Assembly (NCBI GenBank): GCA_027491075.1
Contig: JAIXWX010000025.1
Coordinates: 62,001-126,000, forward strand
Reading direction: 5' to 3'
Length of the DNA: 64,000 bases
From: Flavobacteriales bacterium
GTDB lineage: Bacteria > Bacteroidota > Bacteroidia > Flavobacteriales_D > Sanyastnellaceae
Each line of letters opens with the position of its first letter. The stretch's first letter is position 1. Positions 27,151 through 36,031 of the stretch are shown piece by piece. Under the pieces are notes generated by a model. It had not been told where the DNA came from. It saw only the letters and a list, made by a program, of their open reading frames with translations, and ran no database searches. The translations under genes and the position numbers were made by a program.

Positions 27151-29120
27151 TGCCTTACCACTTTCTCAATGCGTCTTTTCTTATCAGAAATGATTTCTAT
27201 GAGGTAGGTACCTTTCGGTGCTGGAAGTTGGATTTGTGCGTTGGTTTGGTTGACCCATCGAACGTCAATAAGCGCTCCCTGAAGATTATAAATCTTTATT
27301 TCGCGCACCACATCGTTTCCATTTTGTAACGTTATCCATCCATTTAAGGTGGGGTTAGGGCCAAGTATAAACCCACGTGAATTTTCTTCCATTCCGACCA
27401 GTGTGGAACTCATTTCATCAGCGGCCATTTCTACAGAAGCAGGGCCTTCTTCCCAGTACATGGCTTCAAAAGCATTGATGGTAGGATGGTCGACTGAAAA
27501 CAACTCCTCTGTCCATCGAGGAGGAACACTTTGGTAGAAGATCTTAGCCTTGACTGTAACATTTCCATTTATTCCACTGACGGGAATATGATACCTCACC
27601 TCATCTGTTCCTGTGCCTTCTATGCCAGCCACTTTATTGAAGTTTGGGTCAGTAGATGCGGCTCCCACAATTGCAGTTGTATCGTAAGCACTGTGCAGAG
27701 TACTGAATCCTATGGGCACAAGTCTATTGTCTTTCAGCATTGTTGCAGCGCGCTCAAGCACCGTAGTAGGATCTCCGTTTACATCTCCCATGATCATTTC
27801 GTATATCTGTACTTGACCTTCACTGGAAATCAAATCATGATGAGGCTCGTAGGGTAAGTCATTTCCGAACACCTCATAAGGGTTACCGACTTCAGGTTTA
27901 CCACTATGGAAAATAGTGTTTCCATTTTCGTCGAGCATTTCGAAAGTTAAGTAAGCCCTTCTTGCAGGATATCCACTTGGGAGTTTATGTCCAGCCAAAT
28001 TCGCTACTTTAACCGTGTAGCGTGCAGTGTCTCCATCCACTTCACCCGGAATAATTTCTATTTCCGCACTTTGATTCTGAAGCATGTCCAGAGTACGTTC
28101 GATGACTGTATTGAAGTTTTGTTCAGAGGCAGTAATACCCAAAGTCTCAATGTTGTTTTTCATTAAATTCAACATAAACGTATTTCCTCCCACCAACCAG
28201 TGCTGACCAAACGGCTCTCTTCCAGGAAGAAATGCATATCCAGATGCAATAACAATGGGTTCTTCGATTCGTGGCATGTGGCAGCCTTGGCATTCTTGAT
28301 TGCTCGGACCATCGCTGTTAAAACTAGAGTTCAACCATTCGTGATAGGTTGCTTGCTCTACGAACTTGTCGCCAGTTAAATTTCCTTCTAAATCTGCTGT
28401 TTCTGTAAGTAGGGAATGGCAAGCAGCACAGAATTCCGATTTTGCAACTTTGTGATTTCCTACGGGAGCGTATCCTACGAAGCTCGTCATTGCTGCTTCA
28501 AAGATCGGGAAGCTCATTTCTTCAGAGATATATGGACCCCAGATGGTATCTGTATGATAAAAGAGTTCTCCGCTGAAGTGTTGTCCAAGATTTTCCATTC
28601 GCTGTTGGTGACATGCCCCACAGTTAACGCCATCACGAGCTAGGGAGTCTTCTTGTAACAGCTCCATCGAGTAAAATTCACCACCTTGCATTTCGTGAGT
28701 GAATCTTCCCACAGGCGCGTGACAGCTGGTACATTTGTTTACTAATTCTTGTTCATGGTCGGGATTAACTGATACTTCATGTGCCACTTTTGCTAGCCAT
28801 AGTGGATCCTTCGCAGAATTGGCCATCATGGTTGCTCTCCAGTTCTCAGTAGGGCTGACATGTTCCCCTTCCATAGTCATGTTTGCGCTGCCGATAGGAT
28901 CTATTCCATGACAGCCGGCACACTTACCGCTACCGATAAAAACGCCGTTGTCTCCGACAGGAAGGCCATTGACATTCATCATCATTGATACCATTTCTTC
29001 TTGAGAATGATAAGGCACGGGTTTTTGATCGTGACTGTACGCCGCTACAAGGCCAGTGAACATTATGGCACCAAAGCCAAATAAGCATATTTTCGGGTAT
29101 ATACGAATGAGGTTCTTCAT
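27147..29120 (-). CDS. Pentaheme c-type cytochrome with T9SS type A sorting domain
   Basis: A secreted cytochrome of about 657 aa. Five CxxCH motifs are visible: CAGCH, CTSCH, CGACH, CAACH and CQGCH, all in the N-terminal half, with further histidines for axial ligation (EGEHV, FTHEM, LGQHF). A beta-rich region follows, and the end has the type A sorting signature (GPNPTLNGWITLQN, IYNLQGALI, PKGTYLIEI, basic tail). ATG at 29120 gives a hydrophobic signal (ICLFGFGAIMFTGLVAA); the longer frame to 29183 overlaps DUF721 and is not needed. Predicted to be surface-exposed; the redox partner is unknown. Confidence 0.9.
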   Translation of the reverse strand: MKNLIRIYPKICLFGFGAIMFTGLVAAYSHDQKPVPYHSQEEMVSMMMNVNGLPVGDNGVFIGSGKCAGCHGIDPIGSANMTMEGEHVSPTENWRATMMANSAKDPLWLAKVAHEVSVNPDHEQELVNKCTSCHAPVGRFTHEMQGGEFYSMELLQEDSLARDGVNCGACHQQRMENLGQHFSGELFYHTDTIWGPYISEEMSFPIFEAAMTSFVGYAPVGNHKVAKSEFCAACHSLLTETADLEGNLTGDKFVEQATYHEWLNSSFNSDGPSNQECQGCHMPRIEEPIVIASGYAFLPGREPFGQHWLVGGNTFMLNLMKNNIETLGITASEQNFNTVIERTLDMLQNQSAEIEIIPGEVDGDTARYTVKVANLAGHKLPSGYPARRAYLTFEMLDENGNTIFHSGKPEVGNPYEVFGNDLPYEPHHDLISSEGQVQIYEMIMGDVNGDPTTVLERAATMLKDNRLVPIGFSTLHSAYDTTAIVGAASTDPNFNKVAGIEGTGTDEVRYHIPVSGINGNVTVKAKIFYQSVPPRWTEELFSVDHPTINAFEAMYWEEGPASVEMAADEMSSTLVGMEENSRGFILGPNPTLNGWITLQNGNDVVREIKIYNLQGALIDVRWVNQTNAQIQLPAPKGTYLIEIISDKKRRIEKVVRQ

Positions 29121-29176
29121 CTTGGTTTTACCTGCAGATTTTGTCGTTGCAATATACAGCGATGAAGCGAAAACAC

Positions 29177-29473
29177 CTACCAAATTTCTACATCTTCTAT
29201 GAAAATACCTCCCAAATGATCATTGATTAATTGGAGGAGTTTAGACTTGTTCATACTCAGTTCTTCTTTGAGCGCGGAACTTTCTAGTTTCACAATCAAA
29301 GTTCTTTCTCTCACCTTGACCACTTTGGTACGGTTGGAAACGGAAGGGCCTAATACTTCGTGGTATGCCCTAATGACTGAGGCTTCGTCGAATTTTTTTC
29401 GCAATCCTGCTTCATCGAGCATTTGTCGAATAACATCTTTCAGACTTTGGTCGTGATTTTTACGTTTAGACAT
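29177..29473 (-). CDS. DUF721 (DciA-like) protein
   Basis: A 98-aa protein with the DUF721 pattern: LKDVIRQMLDEAGLRKKFDE, then VIRAYHEVLGPSVSNRTKVV and LIVKLESSALKEELSMNKS. The family includes DciA, the helicase-loading factor of many bacteria, and often sits next to recF as here (27 bases downstream of it). ATG at 29473 (MSKRKNHDQ) is preferred to the ATG six codons earlier. Confidence 0.88.
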   Translation of the reverse strand: MSKRKNHDQSLKDVIRQMLDEAGLRKKFDEASVIRAYHEVLGPSVSNRTKVVKVRERTLIVKLESSALKEELSMNKSKLLQLINDHLGGIFIEDVEIW

Positions 29474-29500
29474 GGTCAAGGGATAATTCAATCCGTAGCA

Positions 29501-30700
29501 TTAATGATGTGGAATAGAGGTAGAGTGAGAAAGGCAAGTGTTTTGAGCTATTTTATAAATCTGAAATGCTGCTTTTTTAGATTGAAGGAGGTCTGGAATT
29601 CTATCAATATGAGTATCAGAAATAAAAACTTGACCCTTTATTTTATCAAGAATCCAATCTAGGAGATTCGATACGCGAAGATCATCTACTTTATCATATA
29701 AATCATCTAGAAGGAGGATCGGGTGTACTTTACTTCGGCCTCGAATGATCATGTATTGTGCAAGTTTAAGAGCAATTAGAAAGGACTTTTGCTGACCTTG
29801 GGAGGCGAATTTTTTAATAGGTTGATTTTCTATGAAAAAATCTAAATCATCCTTATGAATTCCGCCCGTAGTTCGTTCTAGGATTCTATCTTTTTCTCTG
29901 TTTTTTTTAAGAATGTCATCCATTGAAGCTTCTGCGAGCGAGGTGCTGTAGGATAGACTACCGCGTTCTTTTCCACCTGAAATCTCAGAGTATACTTGTG
30001 CAAATACCTCTTCGAGCATTACAAAAAATCGAGTTCTTTCTTCAAAGATGGGCAATGCATGAAAAGCGAGCTGATAATCCCAAGGGTCAAGTAGTTCTTG
30101 AGGCGCTCCCATTTTTCCATAGGATTTCAATACTTGATTGCGCTGACTTAGAGCCTGATTATAGCGCATAAGATGATCCAGATAGACAGGGCTATATTGA
30201 CTGATGGTAGCATCCATGAATTTTCTGCGTACTTCGCTGCCTTCCCATATTAGCTCAATGTCATAGGGAGTAATGATGATGGAGGGAAGCAAGCCAATAT
30301 GTTCAGCCAGCCTCTCATACTCTTTATGATTCCTTTTCAGTACCTTTCTTTGATTCTTTCTAATAGCACAATGAATTAACTCTGGATTTCCGGCTCGCAG
30401 AAACTCACCTGTTATTCCCGCTTGATCATGTTCGTGGAGAATATTGAGTGCGTCTGAATTATGAAAGTAAGATTTTGTAAAACTCAAATAATGCACTGCA
30501 TCTAGGAGGTTTGTTTTTCCCTCCCCGTTATTTCCTAAGAAACAAACAATAGGCGAGGAGAATTCCAAAGAAGCAGATTCGTAGTTCTTAAATTGAAACA
30601 AGGAGAGTGCACGCAATGCCAGCGTGTCAATTGATGAGAGGGGATCAGTCGTCCCATCCTTCGTAGGATTGAAATTCGTAGGCATTGTCTCCATATTCAT
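29501..30700 (-). CDS. recF: DNA replication and repair protein RecF
   Basis: SMC-like ATPase that helps load RecA at gaps. Walker A is FLGNNGEGKTNLLDA, preceded by LSLFQFKNYESASLEF; late motifs are KKFASQGQQKSFLIALKLAQ and HPILLLDDLYDKVDDLR. Start uncertain: family alignment suggests translation from about 30616-30622 (TTG or CTG in TLALRAL), whereas the first ATG at 30700 or 30685 adds about 25 residues and overlaps the upstream gene by up to 56 bases. Followed by DUF721. Confidence 0.94.
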   Translation of the reverse strand: MNMETMPTNFNPTKDGTTDPLSSIDTLALRALSLFQFKNYESASLEFSSPIVCFLGNNGEGKTNLLDAVHYLSFTKSYFHNSDALNILHEHDQAGITGEFLRAGNPELIHCAIRKNQRKVLKRNHKEYERLAEHIGLLPSIIITPYDIELIWEGSEVRRKFMDATISQYSPVYLDHLMRYNQALSQRNQVLKSYGKMGAPQELLDPWDYQLAFHALPIFEERTRFFVMLEEVFAQVYSEISGGKERGSLSYSTSLAEASMDDILKKNREKDRILERTTGGIHKDDLDFFIENQPIKKFASQGQQKSFLIALKLAQYMIIRGRSKVHPILLLDDLYDKVDDLRVSNLLDWILDKIKGQVFISDTHIDRIPDLLQSKKAAFQIYKIAQNTCLSHSTSIPHH

Positions 30701-33700
30701 TTTTTCGATGAGATCTAACTAGTCGCTTATACAGCTCTTCCAGTTCTTCCATCTGATCTTTTTTATTGTCTAGCACTGCGGTGTTTCCCGACTCCCATAT
30801 TTCTGAAGACCAGGGCTCTCCATTTTTAGGCAAAATAAAGACAGTTCCGCGCCAATCCATCTCTCTTTTCTTCTTGAATTTTACAAACAATACAGTATAA
30901 TTTTTACCCTTAATGACTTCATCGCGCGAAAGCAGTATTTCTACTTTATCGATTTTACCTTTATTGTCATACGTAGACTCATACTCCGACTCGCAATACA
31001 GCCGCAACAATGAATCTGTTACAGCATAGCTTGCAGGCATTCTCTTTGTTATTTTAAGCTCTTCTAATTGATAGAAAAGATCCAAAACCATTTTCCTTTC
31101 TTCAGTGATAAACTCGAAAGTGCTATCTGGAGTGGGGATACCATGTTTTTCATTGAACCAAATATATTCGATGAGTAGCTTGCGTTTTTTTGATTTGTAA
31201 ATCTTATCAAAGAATGCATTTACCTCAGGCTTCGATCTGAAGGGGTGTAGTATAGAGCAAAAATTCATCAGCGCATTTGTGGAAAAATTGTATGATTTTT
31301 CGTCCATTCCATTCACGCGCTTGAGTTCATTCCTTGCCTCCAAAAGAATCATCTCCAGCTCTTTTTCGATAATTTTCTTGTCTACTTGCAAACTATCGGT
31401 CAGCAGTGCCAACAAGGAGTAGGTAGGATATTCAAATTCGTCCAACGTCACCAGCGATAGCGCTTCTGGGAAAATCAATCGTGCTAGTTGAAGTGAGTCT
31501 CTTAGGGAATTCAAAGGCGAACTATTTCCCGATCTACTTCCACCAATTGGAGCTTCATCCAAGAGGAGTTTTTTCATTCGCAAGGTGGCTATTTTGGTGT
31601 CCATCCATCCCAGATTGCTGAGTATCTTATTTTGCATCTGAGCACTATCGCTGTTGAGATAGTATTGTTTTGTAAGAAACTCGATATTGACCTCCGACGT
31701 GTCTCTCCACAGCTCAGATAGTAGATTGTTTTTTATTTCCTCCTTGTCCTTTTTTTCTTGGGTTGTTGGAAGGTTTACTATCATGCTTCTGATTTCTTGG
31801 GCATTTTCCTTCAAGATTGCAACTTCTTGTAATAAAAGAATGGCATTGCTTTGAGTGGTGCTGTCCGAACTAGCCAGATCTCTAAGAAAAGTTGATCCTC
31901 CATTGGAAAATAAGGACGTCGCAAAAACAGTATCTATTGGCTCGAAGTTGTTGAAAAGCTGTTGGACGAAATCGCTGTACCCCATAGTACTATCGAACGA
32001 CGCAGTAATAGTGTACTCTGAGTGGTTGTGCAAATGCTTTAGGATCCGCAGACCTCGAGTGCTTGCAGTATCAACACATTGATAGATAGCCCTGAAACCA
32101 GTAGGGGTTTCTTGAAAATCTTCTTCTTTCAGAATAAAATCTTTGTATTCAGATACATCTCTTTTCCAATCGTCAAGAAATTCTTTTTTGTCTTCTAGTT
32201 GAGAATATTTGTGATATCTTCTTAGTTGCACCAATGCTCTTTCAGCTGCGTTAGGCGGCATAATTCGGATGCGTTCTCTTTTGCCCTCTGCCTCATTGAT
32301 ATCGTCTTCAGATTCCCATTCATAACCGTAATCCGTATTGATCTGCTCTCTATTTAAGTCAAACGGAAGTTTGGTTTTGAACATGACCAGGGTATCCGTA
32401 TAAGTATAGAATTGCTCATATCGCGGCAGACCCATTTTAAAAGATTGAAAATAGTTTTGAGCGATTTCGTCGTTCTCCGTTTTCACAAGCAATACGATTT
32501 TGCTGAGATTGTGGTATACGAATCTTAGATGCAATTTTTCCCCTTTTTTATTCTTGTAAAGACCATCCATGAAGTGAAAACTACCAGAGAATTGAGGCTG
32601 TGTTTCAGAAATCACAGTCCATTTCTTGTCTTTCTTGTAATCATCAGCGATGGTTTTTACGATATAATGGTCTTCGTCAAGATAGAAAGGCTCATAATCA
32701 TAGAATCGTTGGAAGAAATAGTAGGAATTTGTGTTTTGATCGTACGAGCTGACCTCGAAATGTGGTGTTCTATCGAGTTTACTAGTAGATGCGAAATACG
32801 TTCTGTCGCCTGGAATATTGGCGCTTAAGCTATTATCAGGAGAGAACCAAGTTTTGTTGGCCAACCTTTTTCTCTCGTAATTGAGTTTCATTGAATTAAA
32901 GAATTCATCACCATAACCTTTCTGCACTTTGTCTTTAAGGGCAGAAATTTTTTGAATGATCACTTCTTCAGGAGTATAAATAATTCTGCGTCTTTGAATG
33001 TCACCTCGGCGGCTTTTGTTAGTGATATCAACTGCTGGAAAACCACTGACAGTAACTTTTTTCATTTGGATGATATCGCCTGGTGTCGCTTCGTACAAAA
33101 TAGAATCTATGGACGCCATCACTTGTTCGGTGGAAGTGCCGAGAAAACCACCATAAGTTTTGATTCTGTACACGGAAAAATTTGCTCCATTGGGAATATC
33201 TAATGCAATCCAGCCGCTATTGTTTGAACTAGGCAGGGGATATGCTTTACCAGGACAAGAGAATGTCAAAACACTATCCGAGAATGTATAATTTTGATAT
33301 TCTCTTTTAAAAATTACTTTATCTAATTTTTCTCTTCTTTTAGCGTCTCGGGCTCCTTTCTCAATAGGCTCTACCGTAAATCCCATCTGACGCAGCATTT
33401 CAATGACTCCATCTTTTCCTGGCAGGTGAGCGCAACCCATTGCAGCGAATATTGAGTTTCCAGATTTCAACACCGAGTCAATGGAAGACACAAAAACCCT
33501 ATTCCTTTCCACGAGAATAAATTGATTGAATGCTTCACTATTGGTACGCATGCTAATACTATCCACAAGATCGAGGTCTTGTCTACGATAAGCACTTTCG
33601 ATTTGTGCTTGAAGCTCGCGCATATCTTTTCGGTCCTCTGCGTCGAAACTTTTTTTCGTTTTGGCATTTCTTTCAGCCTTGCGCGCCATTTTTCCGTAAT

Positions 33701-34241
33701 AGGTACTTTGACGATATGTTTCTAATCCAAGGGTTCTTTTTCCTAGTTTTTTTCCAGTTTGATAAATGTACATGTCTAGCCAAGTGTTTTCCTCGAAATC
33801 AGCGGCTCCGCCGTAGTCATCAAATCGGAACAACATATAGTTGAGCAAGGGTGGCTCATAGGTTAGGATATTCTTTACCGTACTTTGCAAGTCTGGATCG
33901 AAGGCGAAGAAGTTTTCCGAATTCGATCCATTTGAGTTAAAGTTATTATTATCATCACCGAAATCACCACCGAATCGTTGGCCATCAAACATCGCATCGA
34001 GCCATGCTTCAGGCTCCAGTTCGAGGGCCACTACATCTACTTGTTGTATTGCATCATAGAAAGGATCACCTAATTGAAATACCAGTTTTTCACTTACGTG
34101 CATCGTACCATAGAGATAAGACGGTTTGGCGAGTCCATTGCCGGAAACCTTCCAAAGTAGGCTTTGGTATTTCTTCTGGTTTTGGGCTTGTATGAAGAGA
34201 GTAGAAAAAGAGAGAATCAGTACTAAAAGAAATTTCTGCAT
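30645..34241 (-). CDS. Very large TraB/GumN family secreted protein
   Basis: About 1198 aa with a signal peptide (MQKFLLVLILSFSTLFIQAQ). Residues about 25-310 are the TraB/GumN domain: SYLYGTMHVSEKLVF, VALELEPEAW and the closing NSIFAAMGCAHLPG motif. TraB domains resemble a metal-dependent protease/erythromycin-esterase-like fold. The remaining 880 residues, about three quarters of the protein, carry no domain I recognise; they are rich in charged residues and contain repeated FFQRFYDYEPF and GLPRYEQFYTY-like beta segments. Most TraB/GumN proteins are only about 300 aa long. Confidence 0.85.
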   Translation of the reverse strand: MQKFLLVLILSFSTLFIQAQNQKKYQSLLWKVSGNGLAKPSYLYGTMHVSEKLVFQLGDPFYDAIQQVDVVALELEPEAWLDAMFDGQRFGGDFGDDNNNFNSNGSNSENFFAFDPDLQSTVKNILTYEPPLLNYMLFRFDDYGGAADFEENTWLDMYIYQTGKKLGKRTLGLETYRQSTYYGKMARKAERNAKTKKSFDAEDRKDMRELQAQIESAYRRQDLDLVDSISMRTNSEAFNQFILVERNRVFVSSIDSVLKSGNSIFAAMGCAHLPGKDGVIEMLRQMGFTVEPIEKGARDAKRREKLDKVIFKREYQNYTFSDSVLTFSCPGKAYPLPSSNNSGWIALDIPNGANFSVYRIKTYGGFLGTSTEQVMASIDSILYEATPGDIIQMKKVTVSGFPAVDITNKSRRGDIQRRRIIYTPEEVIIQKISALKDKVQKGYGDEFFNSMKLNYERKRLANKTWFSPDNSLSANIPGDRTYFASTSKLDRTPHFEVSSYDQNTNSYYFFQRFYDYEPFYLDEDHYIVKTIADDYKKDKKWTVISETQPQFSGSFHFMDGLYKNKKGEKLHLRFVYHNLSKIVLLVKTENDEIAQNYFQSFKMGLPRYEQFYTYTDTLVMFKTKLPFDLNREQINTDYGYEWESEDDINEAEGKRERIRIMPPNAAERALVQLRRYHKYSQLEDKKEFLDDWKRDVSEYKDFILKEEDFQETPTGFRAIYQCVDTASTRGLRILKHLHNHSEYTITASFDSTMGYSDFVQQLFNNFEPIDTVFATSLFSNGGSTFLRDLASSDSTTQSNAILLLQEVAILKENAQEIRSMIVNLPTTQEKKDKEEIKNNLLSELWRDTSEVNIEFLTKQYYLNSDSAQMQNKILSNLGWMDTKIATLRMKKLLLDEAPIGGSRSGNSSPLNSLRDSLQLARLIFPEALSLVTLDEFEYPTYSLLALLTDSLQVDKKIIEKELEMILLEARNELKRVNGMDEKSYNFSTNALMNFCSILHPFRSKPEVNAFFDKIYKSKKRKLLIEYIWFNEKHGIPTPDSTFEFITEERKMVLDLFYQLEELKITKRMPASYAVTDSLLRLYCESEYESTYDNKGKIDKVEILLSRDEVIKGKNYTVLFVKFKKKREMDWRGTVFILPKNGEPWSSEIWESGNTAVLDNKKDQMEELEELYKRLVRSHRKNEYGDNAYEFQSYEGWDD

Positions 34242-34396
34242 TCTAAAGCGATATAATAGATGGGCTAATATAAGCAAGTGGGAGGGTTGTTTTCGGGAAC
34301 GCGAATTGCTGTTCTTTAGTTTGTCTTGGTTGTTTTAATTTAATAACCTGATTATCAGCATCTTGATTGTTTATTAGGACTTCCCGAAAATCCTTT

Positions 34397-34404
34397 TAAA
34401 TTTG
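34397..34404 (+). promoter_or_regulatory. Probable -7 promoter element of the TPR gene
   Basis: TAAATTTG matches TAnnTTTG and lies 19 bases before the ATG at 34424. A TTG at 34367-34369 is too far for a standard -33. Confidence 0.4.
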
Positions 34405-34423
34405 CGCCTCTAAATTTTATACT

Positions 34424-35119
34424 ATGTCGACTCAAAAGAACGATAATACAACAATCGGTGTCCAGGAAGTTTACGGAAAGGCAGAGAGCTTTTTCGAGAA
34501 AAATAGAAAGGCATTTTTGATTGGAGGTGGTGGTATAGTGGCGATTTTAGCTGGATTTCTAGCATATCAGTTTTTAATAAAAGGCCCAAAAGAAAAAGAG
34601 GCTAACAATGCTATTTGGAAAGCGATTCAAATGCAGGAAATAGATTCTTCTGCTGCGGCACTCAATGGGGGCCCAGATTATTCAGGTTTTGAAGAGGTTG
34701 CTCAAAAATATGATGGAACGAAGGCTGGAAAAGTTGCACACTATTGGTGTGGCATCAATTACCGCGACATGGGCGAGTACGAAAAAGCTTTGGAACACTT
34801 CAAGAAAGCTGACTTTGATGACGAGGCAGTTGGTGTTATCGCACTTGGAAATGTTGGAGACATGTACGTTCAGTTAGGCAATATTGAAGAAGGTGCTTCT
34901 TGGTTGGAAAAAGCAGCTAAGAGAGCAGGAGCGTCCGATAGCCGCAATTTCACTGCGCCGCAGTACATTTTGAAAGCTGCCAAGGCATACATTGAATTGG
35001 GTAAGGAAGATAAGGCGAAATCACTCTTGCAGGATGCCGTAGAGAACTACGACAACAGATCGCAAGAATGGGGAGAAGCGACACGACTTTTAGCTATGTT
35101 GAAAGCACGTCAAGCCTAA
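34424..35119 (+). CDS. Membrane-anchored tetratricopeptide-repeat protein (YfgM-like)
   Basis: A 231-aa protein with one transmembrane helix (AFLIGGGGIVAILAGFLAYQFL, residues about 30-50) and a periplasmic TPR domain (AHYWCGINYRDMGEYEKALE, GDMYVQLGNIEEGASWLEKA, AKAYIELGKEDKAKSLLQDA). This is the YfgM layout; YfgM works with periplasmic chaperones and the Sec translocon in proteobacteria. The ribH gene starts 1 base after its stop, so the two are co-transcribed. Confidence 0.88.
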   Translation: MSTQKNDNTTIGVQEVYGKAESFFEKNRKAFLIGGGGIVAILAGFLAYQFLIKGPKEKEANNAIWKAIQMQEIDSSAAALNGGPDYSGFEEVAQKYDGTKAGKVAHYWCGINYRDMGEYEKALEHFKKADFDDEAVGVIALGNVGDMYVQLGNIEEGASWLEKAAKRAGASDSRNFTAPQYILKAAKAYIELGKEDKAKSLLQDAVENYDNRSQEWGEATRLLAMLKARQA

Positions 35120-35120
35120 G

Positions 35121-35609
35121 ATGTCTACTACAGATCTATCTTCTTATAATAAAGAACTCCTTCCCGATGCAAGTTCAATGCGCATCGGGATTGTTGTTTC
35201 TGAATGGAACAGCGATATCACTGAAAATCTGTTACGTGGGGCGCTTGAAACGCTAACAGACTGTGGAGTGACATTGGATTACATAAAAATTGTTCATGTT
35301 CCTGGGAGCTTTGAACTGCCTTCAGGTGCTCAAGCATTATTGGAAAACACAAAGGTCGAGGCCGTGATAACCCTTGGCTGTGTGATACGCGGCGAAACAC
35401 CTCATTTTGATTTTGTGTGTCAAGCTTGTGCCATGGGAGTTCAAAATGTATCTTTGAAGTACAATAAGCCAGTTATTTTTGGAGTGCTCACAGACAATAA
35501 TATAGATCAGTCTAGAGCTCGCAGTGGAGGAGCATTGGGAAATAAAGGGGTAGAAGCAGCAATAACGGCTATTAAAATGATCTCTTTAAAAAGACAGTTG
35601 GAGGATTAA
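35121..35609 (+). CDS. ribH: 6,7-dimethyl-8-ribityllumazine synthase
   Basis: Penultimate enzyme of riboflavin synthesis, condensing the 5-amino-6-ribitylamino-uracil with 3,4-dihydroxybutanone phosphate. Motifs: VSEWNSDITENLLRGALETL, VPGSFELPSGAQ, LGCVIRGETPHFDFVCQA with the catalytic His, and FGVLTDNNIDQSRAR. The length of 162 aa is standard. Its 3' end overlaps the convergent small gene by 4 bases. Confidence 0.97.
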   Translation: MSTTDLSSYNKELLPDASSMRIGIVVSEWNSDITENLLRGALETLTDCGVTLDYIKIVHVPGSFELPSGAQALLENTKVEAVITLGCVIRGETPHFDFVCQACAMGVQNVSLKYNKPVIFGVLTDNNIDQSRARSGGALGNKGVEAAITAIKMISLKRQLED

Positions 35610-35887
35610 GCTTTTTCTACTTTCTCCATCACTAATTCTTCTTTTCCTTTTCGGGTCAAAGTATACCCCATTCCGTTTTTATTGATAATGTATCCATTGA
35701 GATATAGGTGAGCAATACGTTCACCTAGCTGAGCGGTGTGATTGTCTTTTGAATCTTCACGCTCAATACGAGTCCAGTAATTTGCTTCCAGTTGAGAGAG
35801 TTTGATCAATTGATTCTTATTGTTTTTCTTATAAGTGTATATGATGTCCAACAAAACGTAATCGTACTTATCGAGCAGATCTTGCAT
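35606..35887 (-). CDS. Small winged-helix-like protein, unknown function
   Basis: A 93-aa soluble protein. The tail LNGYIINKNGMGYTLTRKGKEEL looks like the wing of a winged helix and the front is helical (LLDKYDYVLLDIIYTYKKNN). No membrane segment. It stands alone between ribH and sbcD in the opposite direction; its regulator role is inference from shape only. Confidence 0.7.
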   Translation of the reverse strand: MQDLLDKYDYVLLDIIYTYKKNNKNQLIKLSQLEANYWTRIEREDSKDNHTAQLGERIAHLYLNGYIINKNGMGYTLTRKGKEELVMEKVEKA

Positions 35888-36031
35888 AAGAAAGTTAAGT
35901 TTTAAAAATTCTTCTCGTAAAAAATATCACGAGAGTAATGAGTCGGTTTTTACTTGTTCACAAAATAATTAAGTTCTTTGGTGATAATCTTCAAAAATCA
36001 GAAGAGATTTGTTGACAAGTTGCAAACATTG

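Noticed and set aside
29121-29183. N-terminal extension of the cytochrome gene to the first ATG
   Set aside because: It overlaps the DUF721 stop and adds residues before a normal signal peptide that begins at 29120.
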